Below are positions 14,765 through 21,775 of a stretch of 21,775 bases of DNA, one piece after another. The notes beneath the pieces were generated by a model. It was not told where the DNA came from. It ran no database searches and was given only the letters and a program-made list of their open reading frames with translations. The first letter of the stretch is position 1. Each line of letters begins with the position of its first letter. The DNA is taken from contig DAHL01000051.1 in NCBI GenBank assembly GCA_002509225.1, forward strand, positions 1 to 21,775, given 5' to 3'. The stretch comes from Euryarchaeota archaeon UBA102 (GTDB lineage Archaea; Thermoplasmatota; Poseidoniia; MGIII; CG-Epi1). A program made the translations under genes and the position numbers.

Positions 14765-17665
14765 ATGAATATAGGCAATGGACTGATTTATTTCAATTTT
14801 CTGATTCTCTGTTGTTCCCTATTTTTTGCGATATGGGGAATTAGAGAGAATAAGGAGAACAGAATTGAATATGCTAGAAAATTATCATGGGTATTATTCA
14901 TAGGTACAACCGGTTGTCTGATATTGCTTTTGAAATATTTTTATCAAACGGATTTAACATACCAATACGTTTCAAATTATTCTGCAGAAAATCTTGACGT
15001 CGGCTATAGAATTGCTGGAGTTTGGGCCGGAAGAGAAGGTACACTTCTAGTATGGATTTGGGCTTGCTTGGGTTCTTTATGTATTGAAGACAAAATAAGA
15101 AAAGAGAGGAATTTACAAACAAATTTAACATTCCTCATAACGATGACTGTAATCTTAGCATTAGCTATTATTCAACTTTTCATAAATCCATTCATAAAGA
15201 ATGAAATACCGCCTCTCGAAGGTAATGGACTGAATCCACTTCTTATTTCGCCATATATGATAATACATCCACCTTTGATTTTTGCATCATATGGATTTGT
15301 TGTGATTCTTTTTTCTTCTGCGATGGCACATTTGATAACTGATGATGAAGAATGGATTCCAACAGTTAAAAGATGGGGTAGGATATCCTGGCTAGGAATC
15401 ACAACTGCTCTGTCATTGGGTGGGTACTGGGCATATGTTACCTTAGGATGGGGAGGGTACTGGGCGTGGGATCCAGTAGAAACGGCAGGACTGTTACCTT
15501 GGATAGCTTTGAATATTTTTTTACACACAACTGTTATGAATAAAAGAAAAAAGCAATATGGAATACTGGGACCACTTATGGCTCTACTTGTATTTGTTCT
15601 AATATTGTTTGAATCATTTGTAACAAGAGGTGGTGTGTGGCTTTCTCTTCATGCATTTTTACCATCGCAATCAACTAGCGCTACTCAGAGATTTTTTGAT
15701 GTTATGGAAGCAGATAAATCCGTTATGGGTTTTTTTATTTTAATAATTATAGCAACGTGCATTGCCATCTTTTTATCAATAAAGAGATATAGAAAAAAGG
15801 AAATAAAAGAAGAGAAAAATAATCTGGAAGATCGAGCGTTCTTTGCTGCGATATACTTGCAAACATTAATTCTGTCTATATGTTTTGTACTTCTTTTAAT
15901 GGGTGTGAATGGAACTCTCCCTCCTGAGGTTTTTGAGACTCGTTTAGCCCCTTTTTTCATTTTAATGGCAATCGCATTTGTTATGCATACTAGTCATAGA
16001 TGGTTAGGAAGTAAAAATGTTCTGAAACTTTCTATAGTTTGTTGCTGTTTAACTTTTGGATTAGCATATTATACAGGGAAATGGGGAGAAAGGGCGTGGA
16101 TGTTTGGAGCAGCCATACCTTGGTTCATCTTAACTGGTGTATCGATTCTGGAATATCTTTACAGATATAGAAAGAAAAAATTAAGAACAATGCTGAGAGT
16201 TTGGGGGCCATATACTACACACCTAGGTGTTTTGATAATGATAATGGGATATTGTGTTAGTTATGGATTGGCAACTGAAGAAAGTTTAGCTCTTGAAAGG
16301 GGAAACGAAGAAGAAATATTAGGATTTACAATAATTGTTGAAGATGTAAAAACGGAGATAGATGGAGAGCAATTAGTTAGAGAGATTCATTTTGTATTGA
16401 AAGAAAATAATGAAACAATAATAGAAGATAAATTGATTAGAACGGTGACTAACAATCTTGGACAAGAAATACCTGAAGTGTATATAGATCATCAATTAGG
16501 AAGGGACCTTTACATTACAGCAGATATGATAAATCTAGAAAATGATTCTGCGAGAATTACTGTTAGAGAGATACCTGGAATAATGCTTGTGTGGCTTGGT
16601 ATTTTTCTAATGATAGGAGGTATGCTTCTATTACAAATTACTGAATGGAGAATAACTAAGGGAATGATTCGTAATTTAGATATTGAAGAATCTGAAAAAG
16701 AAGAAATAGATAATCCAATTACTATGGCTGGAAAAATGGTCTTTGATACAGCGATATTTACTGCATCATTGCCTGAAAGATACGTTCGCAGTGCTACTGG
16801 AATTTTTGGAGGTACTCTCAAAGAAACTACCGATATTATTTTACCGAGTATGGTGAGAAATATGACATCTTACAAACTAATGGTTGGAAATATTCTAAGA
16901 TTTGCAATAGAAAATATTGGTGAAGTGGATGATGCTTATGGAGATGAAGAGAATATTGGAGATGAATTTGTTGCTAGAAAAATGGTTGGAAATGTAATAG
17001 AGGGTATTGGTCTAGCTACAGTTCACGTATCGCCACTTTGGGTATTTGCATTCTTTGCAGATGGTGTTAAAGGTGGAAAAGAATACCTAAAGAAAGTTCA
17101 TGAAGAATTAGTAGAAAAAGGGTATTTGGATGAAGACACTGATCCTGGATCATTGCATACTTTATTTGAGGGGTTGGAACGGTCAACTTCTAAAGTTGCG
17201 AAAAATATAGATATACCTCCAATAAGCAAAGATGAAATAATTGAAAATTTAACAGAAATGAAAGATTCCATACTTAATGTTGGAAGCGATACTGGAAAGG
17301 TAGCAGAAGATATTGGAACTGTGATGCAAGACTTTGTTGATACTGCTACAGAAGAAGGGAATAGTATGTTGGAACTTAGTGGAATTCTAACTCTTGAAGC
17401 TGTAAATAAAGCGAAATATGCAGCGGCCACGACGGTGGCTGGTACTAAAGTAGCCGGAGATATATTGTATGAAAATATTTTTACATATTATGGTTCAACG
17501 TTATCAGACATACATAATGAAGGATATACAGCCGTAGCTACAAGGACCATGCAACCTTATGGAAAAGCATTGGCAAAACAGTTTGATACTACTAGAAAAA
17601 CTACTACTGAAAGGTTCATTTTGAACGTGGTAGAGAGGTTGAAACGTCTTTTTTCATTGAAATAA
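14765..17665 (+). CDS. ccmF: CcmF-like cytochrome c haem lyase with a novel C-terminal extension
   Basis: It attaches haem to apocytochrome c on the outer face of the membrane. Residues 1-630 are the CcmF core with many membrane helices. The WWD haem-handling motif is at 228-241 (GWGGYWAWDPVETA). Four histidines stand where CcmF ligands are expected: H168 (MIIHPPLIFASYG), H254 (IFLHTT), H296 (GVWLSLHAF) and H486 (GPYTTHLGVL). The external domain (about 500-600) and final helix (605-625) are also as in CcmF. Residues about 640-966 have no counterpart I know in CcmF: a soluble, charged, mostly helical region with a hydrophobic stretch at 743-765 and long amphipathic helices at 795-960. It follows the secreted protein by 9 bp and precedes the SRP RNA. 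No ribosome-binding site is visible. Confidence 0.88.
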   Translation: MNIGNGLIYFNFLILCCSLFFAIWGIRENKENRIEYARKLSWVLFIGTTGCLILLLKYFYQTDLTYQYVSNYSAENLDVGYRIAGVWAGREGTLLVWIWACLGSLCIEDKIRKERNLQTNLTFLITMTVILALAIIQLFINPFIKNEIPPLEGNGLNPLLISPYMIIHPPLIFASYGFVVILFSSAMAHLITDDEEWIPTVKRWGRISWLGITTALSLGGYWAYVTLGWGGYWAWDPVETAGLLPWIALNIFLHTTVMNKRKKQYGILGPLMALLVFVLILFESFVTRGGVWLSLHAFLPSQSTSATQRFFDVMEADKSVMGFFILIIIATCIAIFLSIKRYRKKEIKEEKNNLEDRAFFAAIYLQTLILSICFVLLLMGVNGTLPPEVFETRLAPFFILMAIAFVMHTSHRWLGSKNVLKLSIVCCCLTFGLAYYTGKWGERAWMFGAAIPWFILTGVSILEYLYRYRKKKLRTMLRVWGPYTTHLGVLIMIMGYCVSYGLATEESLALERGNEEEILGFTIIVEDVKTEIDGEQLVREIHFVLKENNETIIEDKLIRTVTNNLGQEIPEVYIDHQLGRDLYITADMINLENDSARITVREIPGIMLVWLGIFLMIGGMLLLQITEWRITKGMIRNLDIEESEKEEIDNPITMAGKMVFDTAIFTASLPERYVRSATGIFGGTLKETTDIILPSMVRNMTSYKLMVGNILRFAIENIGEVDDAYGDEENIGDEFVARKMVGNVIEGIGLATVHVSPLWVFAFFADGVKGGKEYLKKVHEELVEKGYLDEDTDPGSLHTLFEGLERSTSKVAKNIDIPPISKDEIIENLTEMKDSILNVGSDTGKVAEDIGTVMQDFVDTATEEGNSMLELSGILTLEAVNKAKYAAATTVAGTKVAGDILYENIFTYYGSTLSDIHNEGYTAVATRTMQPYGKALAKQFDTTRKTTTERFILNVVERLKRLFSLK

Positions 17666-17681
17666 AATGAAGGAAACCAAC

Positions 17682-17687
17682 AAATAT
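17682..17687 (+). promoter_or_regulatory. Possible TATA element of the SRP RNA gene
   Basis: AAATAT lies about 23 nt before helix 1 of the SRP RNA, in the only spacer between ccmF and the RNA. It is a weak match. Confidence 0.3.
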
Positions 17688-17704
17688 CGCCTTAGAGAAG
17701 GTGG

Positions 17705-18018
17705 TTAGCTGAGCTAGGCCGGAGTGCTAGGCGTACTTTGTTACCTTCAACCGTCTTTAGGAGGGGCGACAGCTGACAGCGGCACTACTTGTGTGCAAAC
17801 AATCCGCAAAATTCATGTCGAAGTCCTGTCCCTCGGGGTTGCAGGAAGCTGCAGAGGATTACTGGAGGGTAATTTTCGGGCTCTTATCGTGGAAATCGGG
17901 TCAGGCCCGGAAGGGAGCAGCCTTACCACGGACTAACGACGCTCGAGTGGGTCGCGGGGTGGAGTGAATCTGCGGTGTCGGATGCATGCTTGGAGTGACA
18001 ATGTCAGTTGCTCAGCAC
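17705..18018 (+). ncRNA. ffs: Signal recognition particle (7S) RNA, archaeal type
   Basis: This is the RNA scaffold of SRP. Helix 8 (SRP54 site) is unmistakable: GTCAGG (17900-17905), CCC-GGAA-GGG stem-loop (17906-17915) and AGCAG (17916-17920), closed by CGTGG/CCACG (17888-17892 and 17926-17930). Helix 6, the SRP19 site, is ATTACT/GGTAAT with a GGAG tetraloop (17858-17873). Helix 1, which joins the ends in archaeal SRP RNA, is GCTGAGC (17708-17714) with GCTCAGC (18010-18016). The length of about 314 nt fits. Ends are uncertain by about 5 nt on each side. Confidence 0.95.
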
Positions 18019-18020
18019 TA

Positions 18021-18024
18021 TTTT
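18021..18024 (+). terminator. T-run after the SRP RNA
   Basis: TTTT directly follows helix 1 and immediately precedes the stop codon of the convergent hutI gene. It is short, so termination here is only likely. Confidence 0.35.
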
Positions 18025-19230
18025 CTAATCTATTAGCTTTCCACCTATTATTATATTTTTAACATGATTTATACCAAAATGATAGACAATGTGTTGATAA
18101 TCAGGTATATTCATTACTAGTAAATCTGCTCTTTTTCCTTCAGAAATACAACCTCTATCTTTTCTGCCTAATGCTAGAGCAGCATTCAATGTAGAAGCGG
18201 TAAGAGCCTCTGCGGGAGTAAGATGCATTCTGAAAACAGCTAATTGTTGTATAAATTGCATTGATTCGGTATAACAATTTGGATTACAATCAGTAGCTAA
18301 TGCAATTGGTAAGTTAGAAGCTATCATTTTACGAGCATTAGCGAAGTCATCGGAAAGTGTAGACAAAGGAGTACCCGGTAAGAGTATTCCAATGCAACCG
18401 GCATTTTTCAAATTTCTGAATGCCTCTTTAGAAGATACAACTAAATGATCTGCTGAAATGGCCTTTAACTCTGCAGCAAGATTGCTTGCACCTATATCGT
18501 CGAATTCATCTGCATGTATTCTTGATTCTAAGCCCAAATTTTTAGCAGCTTCTAAAATGACACGGGATTCATCTACTGAAAAGGCTCCTTTTTCACAAAA
18601 AACATCACAAAATTCGGCTAAATCTTGAACAGCTGGAAGTACCTCATCAATGATTAAAGAAATGTATTGTTCTCGACTAACATCTGATGGGAAAGCATGT
18701 GCACCCATGAATGTACTAACTACTTCGGCTAAACCTTGTTCCCCTAACCATTTAGCCACTTGTAATTGCCTAATCTCAGTATCTAAATCTAAACCGTAAC
18801 CTGATTTAATTTCAATTGTGGTTGTGCCGTGTTTAACAGCTTGACGGAATCTTTGGAGAGATTGTTTTTTCAACTCATCTTCAGAAGCTGCTCTTGTTTC
18901 ATTAACAGTCCTCATTATACCACCCCCTTCTGCCAGAATATCCTGATAGCTTTTTCCTTCTAATTTCCACATTAATTCGTGTTCTCTTGAACCTGCAAAA
19001 ATCATATGAGTATGAGGGTCAACAAAGCCTGGAACAACGACCATGCCTGAAGCATCTAAGATTGTTGCATCGGGATAATCCAAATTTTGACCGACTTCTA
19101 ATATTGTTTCATTTTCTATCGCAATATCTGTTTTAGACAATATATTGAGATCACCCAACCTATCACCAGAAAGTGGAACTTCAGATGGATGTGGAGACAC
19201 TACCTGTCTAGCATTTTTTATTAGTAGCAC
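18025..19230 (-). CDS. hutI: Imidazolonepropionase
   Basis: It hydrolyses 4-imidazolone-5-propionate to N-formimino-glutamate, the third step of histidine breakdown. At 401 residues it is full length for this amidohydrolase. Metal and catalytic residues are visible: H73 and H75 (DPHTHMIFAGS), K142 (IEIKSGYGLD), H178 (GAHAFP), H239 and E242 (IHADEF), H262 (ADHLV) and D314 (ATDCNPN). The start is a GTG at 19230, preceded by GAGGGG at 3 nt. It diverges from serS across a 49-bp spacer and converges on the SRP RNA. Other hut genes are not in the window, so the pathway is split or lies elsewhere. All active-site residues are intact. Confidence 0.96.
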   Translation of the reverse strand: MLLIKNARQVVSPHPSEVPLSGDRLGDLNILSKTDIAIENETILEVGQNLDYPDATILDASGMVVVPGFVDPHTHMIFAGSREHELMWKLEGKSYQDILAEGGGIMRTVNETRAASEDELKKQSLQRFRQAVKHGTTTIEIKSGYGLDLDTEIRQLQVAKWLGEQGLAEVVSTFMGAHAFPSDVSREQYISLIIDEVLPAVQDLAEFCDVFCEKGAFSVDESRVILEAAKNLGLESRIHADEFDDIGASNLAAELKAISADHLVVSSKEAFRNLKNAGCIGILLPGTPLSTLSDDFANARKMIASNLPIALATDCNPNCYTESMQFIQQLAVFRMHLTPAEALTASTLNAALALGRKDRGCISEGKRADLLVMNIPDYQHIVYHFGINHVKNIIIGGKLID

Positions 19231-19251
19231 AAACCCCTCAGGAGGAGAAGG

Positions 19252-19258
19252 GATAAAG
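19252..19258. promoter_or_regulatory. Shared central TATA-like element for hutI and serS
   Basis: GATAAAG sits in the middle of the 49-bp spacer. It is about 25 nt from each start codon: read as CTTTATC for hutI (GTG at 19230) and as GATAAAG for serS (ATG at 19280). No second TATA candidate is visible for either gene. Confidence 0.35.
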
Positions 19259-19279
19259 ACAGTGTGCGATTACATAGTA

Positions 19280-20551
19280 ATGCTCGAAATGAGTTTTTTT
19301 AGAGAATCGCACGAAATAATTAGAAAGGATCTCGAAGAGAGGGGTATGAAAACAGATATGTTAGATTCTGTAATAGAGTGTGATAAACAATGGAGAGAAT
19401 TGATAGAAGAAGGGAATAGAATAAGAGCAGAAAGAAATGAATATTCTAAATTAATTGGTGAAGCAAAAAAGAAAGGAGAAGACATAGAATCTCATCTAAA
19501 AAAAATGGAAGGTGTGAAAAAACGACTTCCAGAAATTGAATTGAGAACTACTGAAGCAGCGAAAAAGAGAGATAAATACAGAATGAGAGTCCCTAACATT
19601 CTAGAGGACGAAGTACCTACTGGAAATGATGAAACGGGAAATAAGGAAATTAAAATACATGGAAATAAACCAAACTTTGATTTTGATGCAAGAAGTCATA
19701 ATGAACTACTTGAGATTACAGGTAGTGCAGATTTAGATCGTGCAGCAAAGATATCTGGAAGAAGATTCTATTTCTTAAGTGGGGCTATGGCCAGAATGGA
19801 AATGGCTCTTGTCAATTATGCGATTGAACATCTAACTAATAATGAATTTGAACTAACTATACCACCTTATGTAATGAATAGAGAAGCGTATGAAGGGGTT
19901 GTTGATTTGGGAGACTTTGAAGAGGTGATGTATAAGATAGATGAGCATGATTTATATCTGATAGCAACATCTGAACATCCACTTACGGCCCGATTTAAAG
20001 ACGAAATAATTGAGCCGAAAAGCTTACCTTTGAAATATTGTGGAATGAGTACTAATTTTAGGAGAGAAGTAGGAGCCCATGGACTTAGCGACCGTGGTAT
20101 CTGGAGAGTTCACCAATTTGCAAAAGTAGAGCAAGTAATAATTTGCAAGCCGGAAGACTCCAAAAAAATGCATGGAATTATTTTAGATAATGCTGTGAAA
20201 TTGTTTGAAGGATTAGAAATACCGTTTAGAGTAGTGGATATTTGTAAAGGAGATATAGGGACTGTAGCCGCGAGAAAATTCGATTTAGAGGCATGGATGC
20301 CTAGTGTTGGAAAATGGAAAGAGATTGTGTCTGCTAGTAATTGTACATCTTATCAAAGTGTCAGACTCAATATGAGATACAGAACATCAGAAGGGACTGA
20401 ATTTCCACATACGTTGAATGCAACTGCTATTGCCACTACGAGAGCTCTAGCTGCTATAATTGAGAATAATCAACAAACAGATGGAAGTATAGTTGTTCCG
20501 AAGGTTTTACAAAAATGGATGAGCGGACAAAAAGTAATAGAAGTGAAATAG
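19280..20551 (+). CDS. serS: Seryl-tRNA synthetase
   Basis: It charges tRNA-Ser with serine. At 423 residues it is the common class II SerRS rather than the rare methanogen type. The N-terminal arm (about 30-110) is the long antiparallel coiled coil that binds tRNA. The serine-site motif IATSE is at 228-232, motif 2 at 259-284 (NFRREVGAH...DRGIWRVHQFAKVE) and motif 3 at 378-399 (TLNATAIATTRALAAIIENN). The open frame continues 45 codons further upstream, but that part overlaps hutI and is not SerRS-like; MLEMSFFRESHEII matches the family start. The gene overlaps nadM by 37 bp, so the two are likely cotranscribed. Confidence 0.95.
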   Translation: MLEMSFFRESHEIIRKDLEERGMKTDMLDSVIECDKQWRELIEEGNRIRAERNEYSKLIGEAKKKGEDIESHLKKMEGVKKRLPEIELRTTEAAKKRDKYRMRVPNILEDEVPTGNDETGNKEIKIHGNKPNFDFDARSHNELLEITGSADLDRAAKISGRRFYFLSGAMARMEMALVNYAIEHLTNNEFELTIPPYVMNREAYEGVVDLGDFEEVMYKIDEHDLYLIATSEHPLTARFKDEIIEPKSLPLKYCGMSTNFRREVGAHGLSDRGIWRVHQFAKVEQVIICKPEDSKKMHGIILDNAVKLFEGLEIPFRVVDICKGDIGTVAARKFDLEAWMPSVGKWKEIVSASNCTSYQSVRLNMRYRTSEGTEFPHTLNATAIATTRALAAIIENNQQTDGSIVVPKVLQKWMSGQKVIEVK

Positions 20552-21024
20552 AGATTGCTTTGATTTTAGGAAGGTTTCAGCCTTTTCACCTAGGTCATCT
20601 GGAATTAATTAGAGCAGTTAATAATAGATATGAAAAAATAATAATTGCAGTTGGTTCAGCTCAAGAAAAAGGAACTGCCGAAAATCCATTTGATAAAGAT
20701 GAAAGAAAGAATATGATTAAGTTGGGACTTGAAAGTGCAGGTATTTTTGAATATGATATAGTTTGTATTGATGATATTAATGATGATGATAGATACGTTG
20801 CACACGTAGAATCTAATGTCCCTAAATTTGATATTATCTACAGTGGTAATGACCTTGTATTGAAACTGTTCAAAGAAGCAGGATACCTAACGGAAAGATT
20901 TGAATACATTAATCGTGAAGAATGGAATGGAACTTCAATACGTAAAATGATGTTAGAAGGTGGCGACTGGAAATCTATGTTGCAACCTGAAGTGGGTGCG
21001 TTTATTGATAGTAGAAATAAATGA
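20515..21024 (+). CDS. nadM: Archaeal NMN adenylyltransferase
   Basis: It makes NAD from NMN and ATP. The GRFQPFHLGH motif (19-28, HxGH at 25-28) and WNGTSIRKMM (137-146; the usual ISGTxIR, here NGTSIR) define this archaeal family. At 169 residues it is typical. From the ATG at 20515 there are 18 residues before GRFQPF, more than usual, and a 37-bp overlap with serS; a TTG at 20560 just after the serS stop is the alternative start. The ATG is kept on codon preference. It converges on hsp20 with one base between the stops. Confidence 0.93.
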   Translation: MDERTKSNRSEIEIALILGRFQPFHLGHLELIRAVNNRYEKIIIAVGSAQEKGTAENPFDKDERKNMIKLGLESAGIFEYDIVCIDDINDDDRYVAHVESNVPKFDIIYSGNDLVLKLFKEAGYLTERFEYINREEWNGTSIRKMMLEGGDWKSMLQPEVGAFIDSRNK

Positions 21025-21025
21025 T

Positions 21026-21589
21026 CTATTTCACTTCGATTTTAGTGCCCTTAGGAGTTTTATCTTTCTTTTTGAATACTAAGTCTAAAATTCCGTTTGT
21101 GTATGTTGCCTTTGCTGAATCTGGAATTACTGAATGTTTTAGATCGACTTCTTTGAAATATTGTCGAGTTTCAGTATTTACCTTTATTACAATTTTATTT
21201 TCAGTAGCATCGATATCTATATCTTTCTTACTGACTCCTGGTAACTCTAAAGTTATAGAAACGTTATCATCTGAATAATTGATATCAGTTATAGGTTCTC
21301 TATGTTTAAATTTAGGAGTTGATGGGTCGGACTTGCCTGGAATATTCTTTCCAGTATTTCCAAATTGCTGGAATTTTGGAATTCCATCAGGTCCAGTTTT
21401 TACGGAAAAACCGAAAACGAATGGATTCTTGTCAGTGTCGGGCATATTGCCATCTACAGACTTTCTCATTAAATCATCAATGTGTTCTTGTATCTTTTTA
21501 AAATTTGGAAATGTGTCAAACATACCATCCATATCGTCGAAAACACGTGACCAATCGTCGTCTTTATCTCTCTTTCTTTTCCAATTCAT
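21026..21589 (-). CDS. hsp20: Small heat-shock protein, Hsp20/alpha-crystallin family
   Basis: It is an ATP-independent holdase chaperone. The 187 residues hold a long charged N-terminal arm (MNWKRKRDKDDDW, then FGFSVKTGPDGIPKFQQFGN at 59-78, a segment common in archaeal Hsp20), an alpha-crystallin domain at about 97-175 (REPITDINYSDDNVSI, ELPGVSKKDI, YTNGILDLVFKK), and a C-terminal IEV (184-186), the IxI/V motif that docks into neighbouring subunits during oligomer assembly. Upstream are a TATA box, two inverted repeats over the start region and an AGGTGA ribosome-binding site, so stress regulation is likely. It is complete. Confidence 0.95.
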   Translation of the reverse strand: MNWKRKRDKDDDWSRVFDDMDGMFDTFPNFKKIQEHIDDLMRKSVDGNMPDTDKNPFVFGFSVKTGPDGIPKFQQFGNTGKNIPGKSDPSTPKFKHREPITDINYSDDNVSITLELPGVSKKDIDIDATENKIVIKVNTETRQYFKEVDLKHSVIPDSAKATYTNGILDLVFKKKDKTPKGTKIEVK

Positions 21590-21593
21590 TTTT

Positions 21594-21599
21594 TCACCT
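21594..21599 (-). promoter_or_regulatory. Ribosome-binding site of hsp20
   Basis: Minus strand AGGTGA lies 4 nt before the ATG. It shows that hsp20, unlike most genes here, has a translated leader. Confidence 0.7.
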
Positions 21600-21607
21600 T
21601 TTAGTTA

Positions 21608-21637
21608 ACAACCTTAAGTTGTAAACCTCGAGTTTAC
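21608..21637. promoter_or_regulatory. Double inverted-repeat operator upstream of hsp20
   Basis: IR1 is ACAAC-CTTAA-GTTGT (21608-21622) and IR2 is GTAAAC-CTCGA-GTTTAC (21621-21637). Both have the form AAC-N5-GTT, overlap by 2 bp and are centred 14 bp apart. They lie between the TATA box and the expected transcription start, where a bound repressor would block polymerase. The Archaeoglobus heat-shock regulator HSR1 is reported to bind CTAAC-N5-GTTAG, the same plan. Confidence 0.6.
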
Positions 21638-21641
21638 TAGT

Positions 21642-21650
21642 TATATTTAA
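21642..21650 (-). promoter_or_regulatory. TATA box of hsp20
   Basis: Minus strand TTAAATATA is centred about 57 nt before the ATG. The transcription start is therefore expected near 21620, inside the operator, giving a leader of about 30 nt. Confidence 0.55.
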
Positions 21651-21663
21651 AAGTATTGGCGAG

Positions 21664-21775
21664 CTAATCTTTCTCTTCGACCGGTTTAGCTGTAACTACT
21701 GTAGCTGGTTTAGAAGAATCGACGGGAGTCGCCTTGACTGCTGTAGCTTCTACTGGAGTTGCTTGAACTGGAGTT
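21664..21775 (-). CDS. C-terminal tail of a truncated gene, Thr/Pro/Val/Ala/Lys-rich
   Basis: It is read by hand from the window edge to the TAG at 21664-21666. The visible 36 residues begin TPVQATPVEATAVKATPV and end AKPVEEKD. The TPV-based low-complexity repeat is open in this frame only. It resembles the P/V/T-rich tail of the surface protein at 10312-13044 and could be a disordered C-terminal tail of another membrane or nucleic-acid-binding protein. Codon-regular repeats (ACTCCAGTA-like units at the DNA level) support coding. The body of the gene lies outside the window, so no function can be given. Confidence 0.6.
   Translation of the reverse strand, partial: TPVQATPVEATAVKATPVDSSKPATVVTAKPVEEKD

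Noticed and set aside
17724..17936. 70-aa reading frame on the plus strand
   Set aside because: It lies inside the SRP RNA; the conserved helices explain the sequence and the peptide has no protein-like pattern.
19145..19279. Longer serS start adding 45 residues
   Set aside because: It overlaps hutI almost to its start codon and gives non-SerRS sequence; MLEMSFFRES fits the family start.
21021..21278. 85-aa and neighbouring plus-strand frames across hsp20
   Set aside because: They are antisense to the well-conserved hsp20 gene and have no promoter or family resemblance.

Overview
The window is a compact, low-G+C (by eye about 35%) stretch of an archaeal chromosome. The archaeal assignment rests on several independent genes: a CTP-dependent (DUF120-type) riboflavin kinase fused to a winged helix, an archaeal-type NMN adenylyltransferase (NadM), an archaeal-type phosphopantetheine adenylyltransferase, a UPF0147 protein, a beta-CASP RNase of the aCPSF2 type, an SRP RNA with the archaeal helix 6/helix 8 layout, and TATA boxes about 25-28 nt upstream of many start codons. 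The mix of a two-subunit 2-oxoacid:ferredoxin oxidoreductase, an ETF linked to a membrane electron carrier, a CcmF-like haem lyase, histidine catabolism and a large NEW3-type surface protein suggests an aerobic, heterotrophic, probably marine Thermoplasmatota lineage (Marine Group II/III-like). That lineage call is inference.

Layout. 1-2564 (minus): korA-korB, 2-oxoacid:ferredoxin oxidoreductase, with korB cut by the window edge. 2565-2956: an extremely A+T-rich gene-free tract. 2957-3751 (minus): an orphan repeat protein, probably a seven-bladed beta-propeller, divergent from ribK (3783-4502, plus). 4564-8225 (plus): a three-gene electron-transfer operon, a membrane Fe-S/CCG oxidoreductase followed by etfB and etfA, trailed by a small coiled-coil gene. 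8506-8583: tRNA-Asp. 8651-9049: a small membrane protein that abuts the convergent aCPSF2-like nuclease. 10312-13044 (minus): a 910-aa surface protein. 13118-14184 (minus): UPF0147, coaD and a small membrane protein. 14273-17665 (plus): a secreted, C-terminally anchored protein and a CcmF-like haem lyase with an unexplained C-terminal extension of about 320 residues. 17705-18018: SRP RNA. 18025-19230 (minus): hutI, divergent from serS-nadM (19280-21024, plus). 21026-21589 (minus): hsp20 with a two-palindrome operator. 21664-21775 (minus): the C-terminal tail of a truncated gene.

How it works together. The clearest functional unit is 4564-8225. Acyl-CoA or other flavin dehydrogenases would pass electrons to EtfAB, and the membrane protein would move them through Fe-S clusters and probably haem b to the quinone pool. 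This is the logic of the EMO (ETF:menaquinone oxidoreductase) branch rather than classical ETF-QO. KorAB supplies acyl-CoA and reduced ferredoxin, HutI feeds histidine carbon toward glutamate, and CcmF points to c-type cytochromes downstream in respiration. RibK (FMN), NadM (NAD) and CoaD (CoA) supply the cofactors these enzymes use.

Most genes appear to be transcribed leaderless. The contrast is hsp20, which has a leader, a ribosome-binding site and an operator. Nothing in the window looks like a CRISPR array, insertion sequence, integrase or phage.
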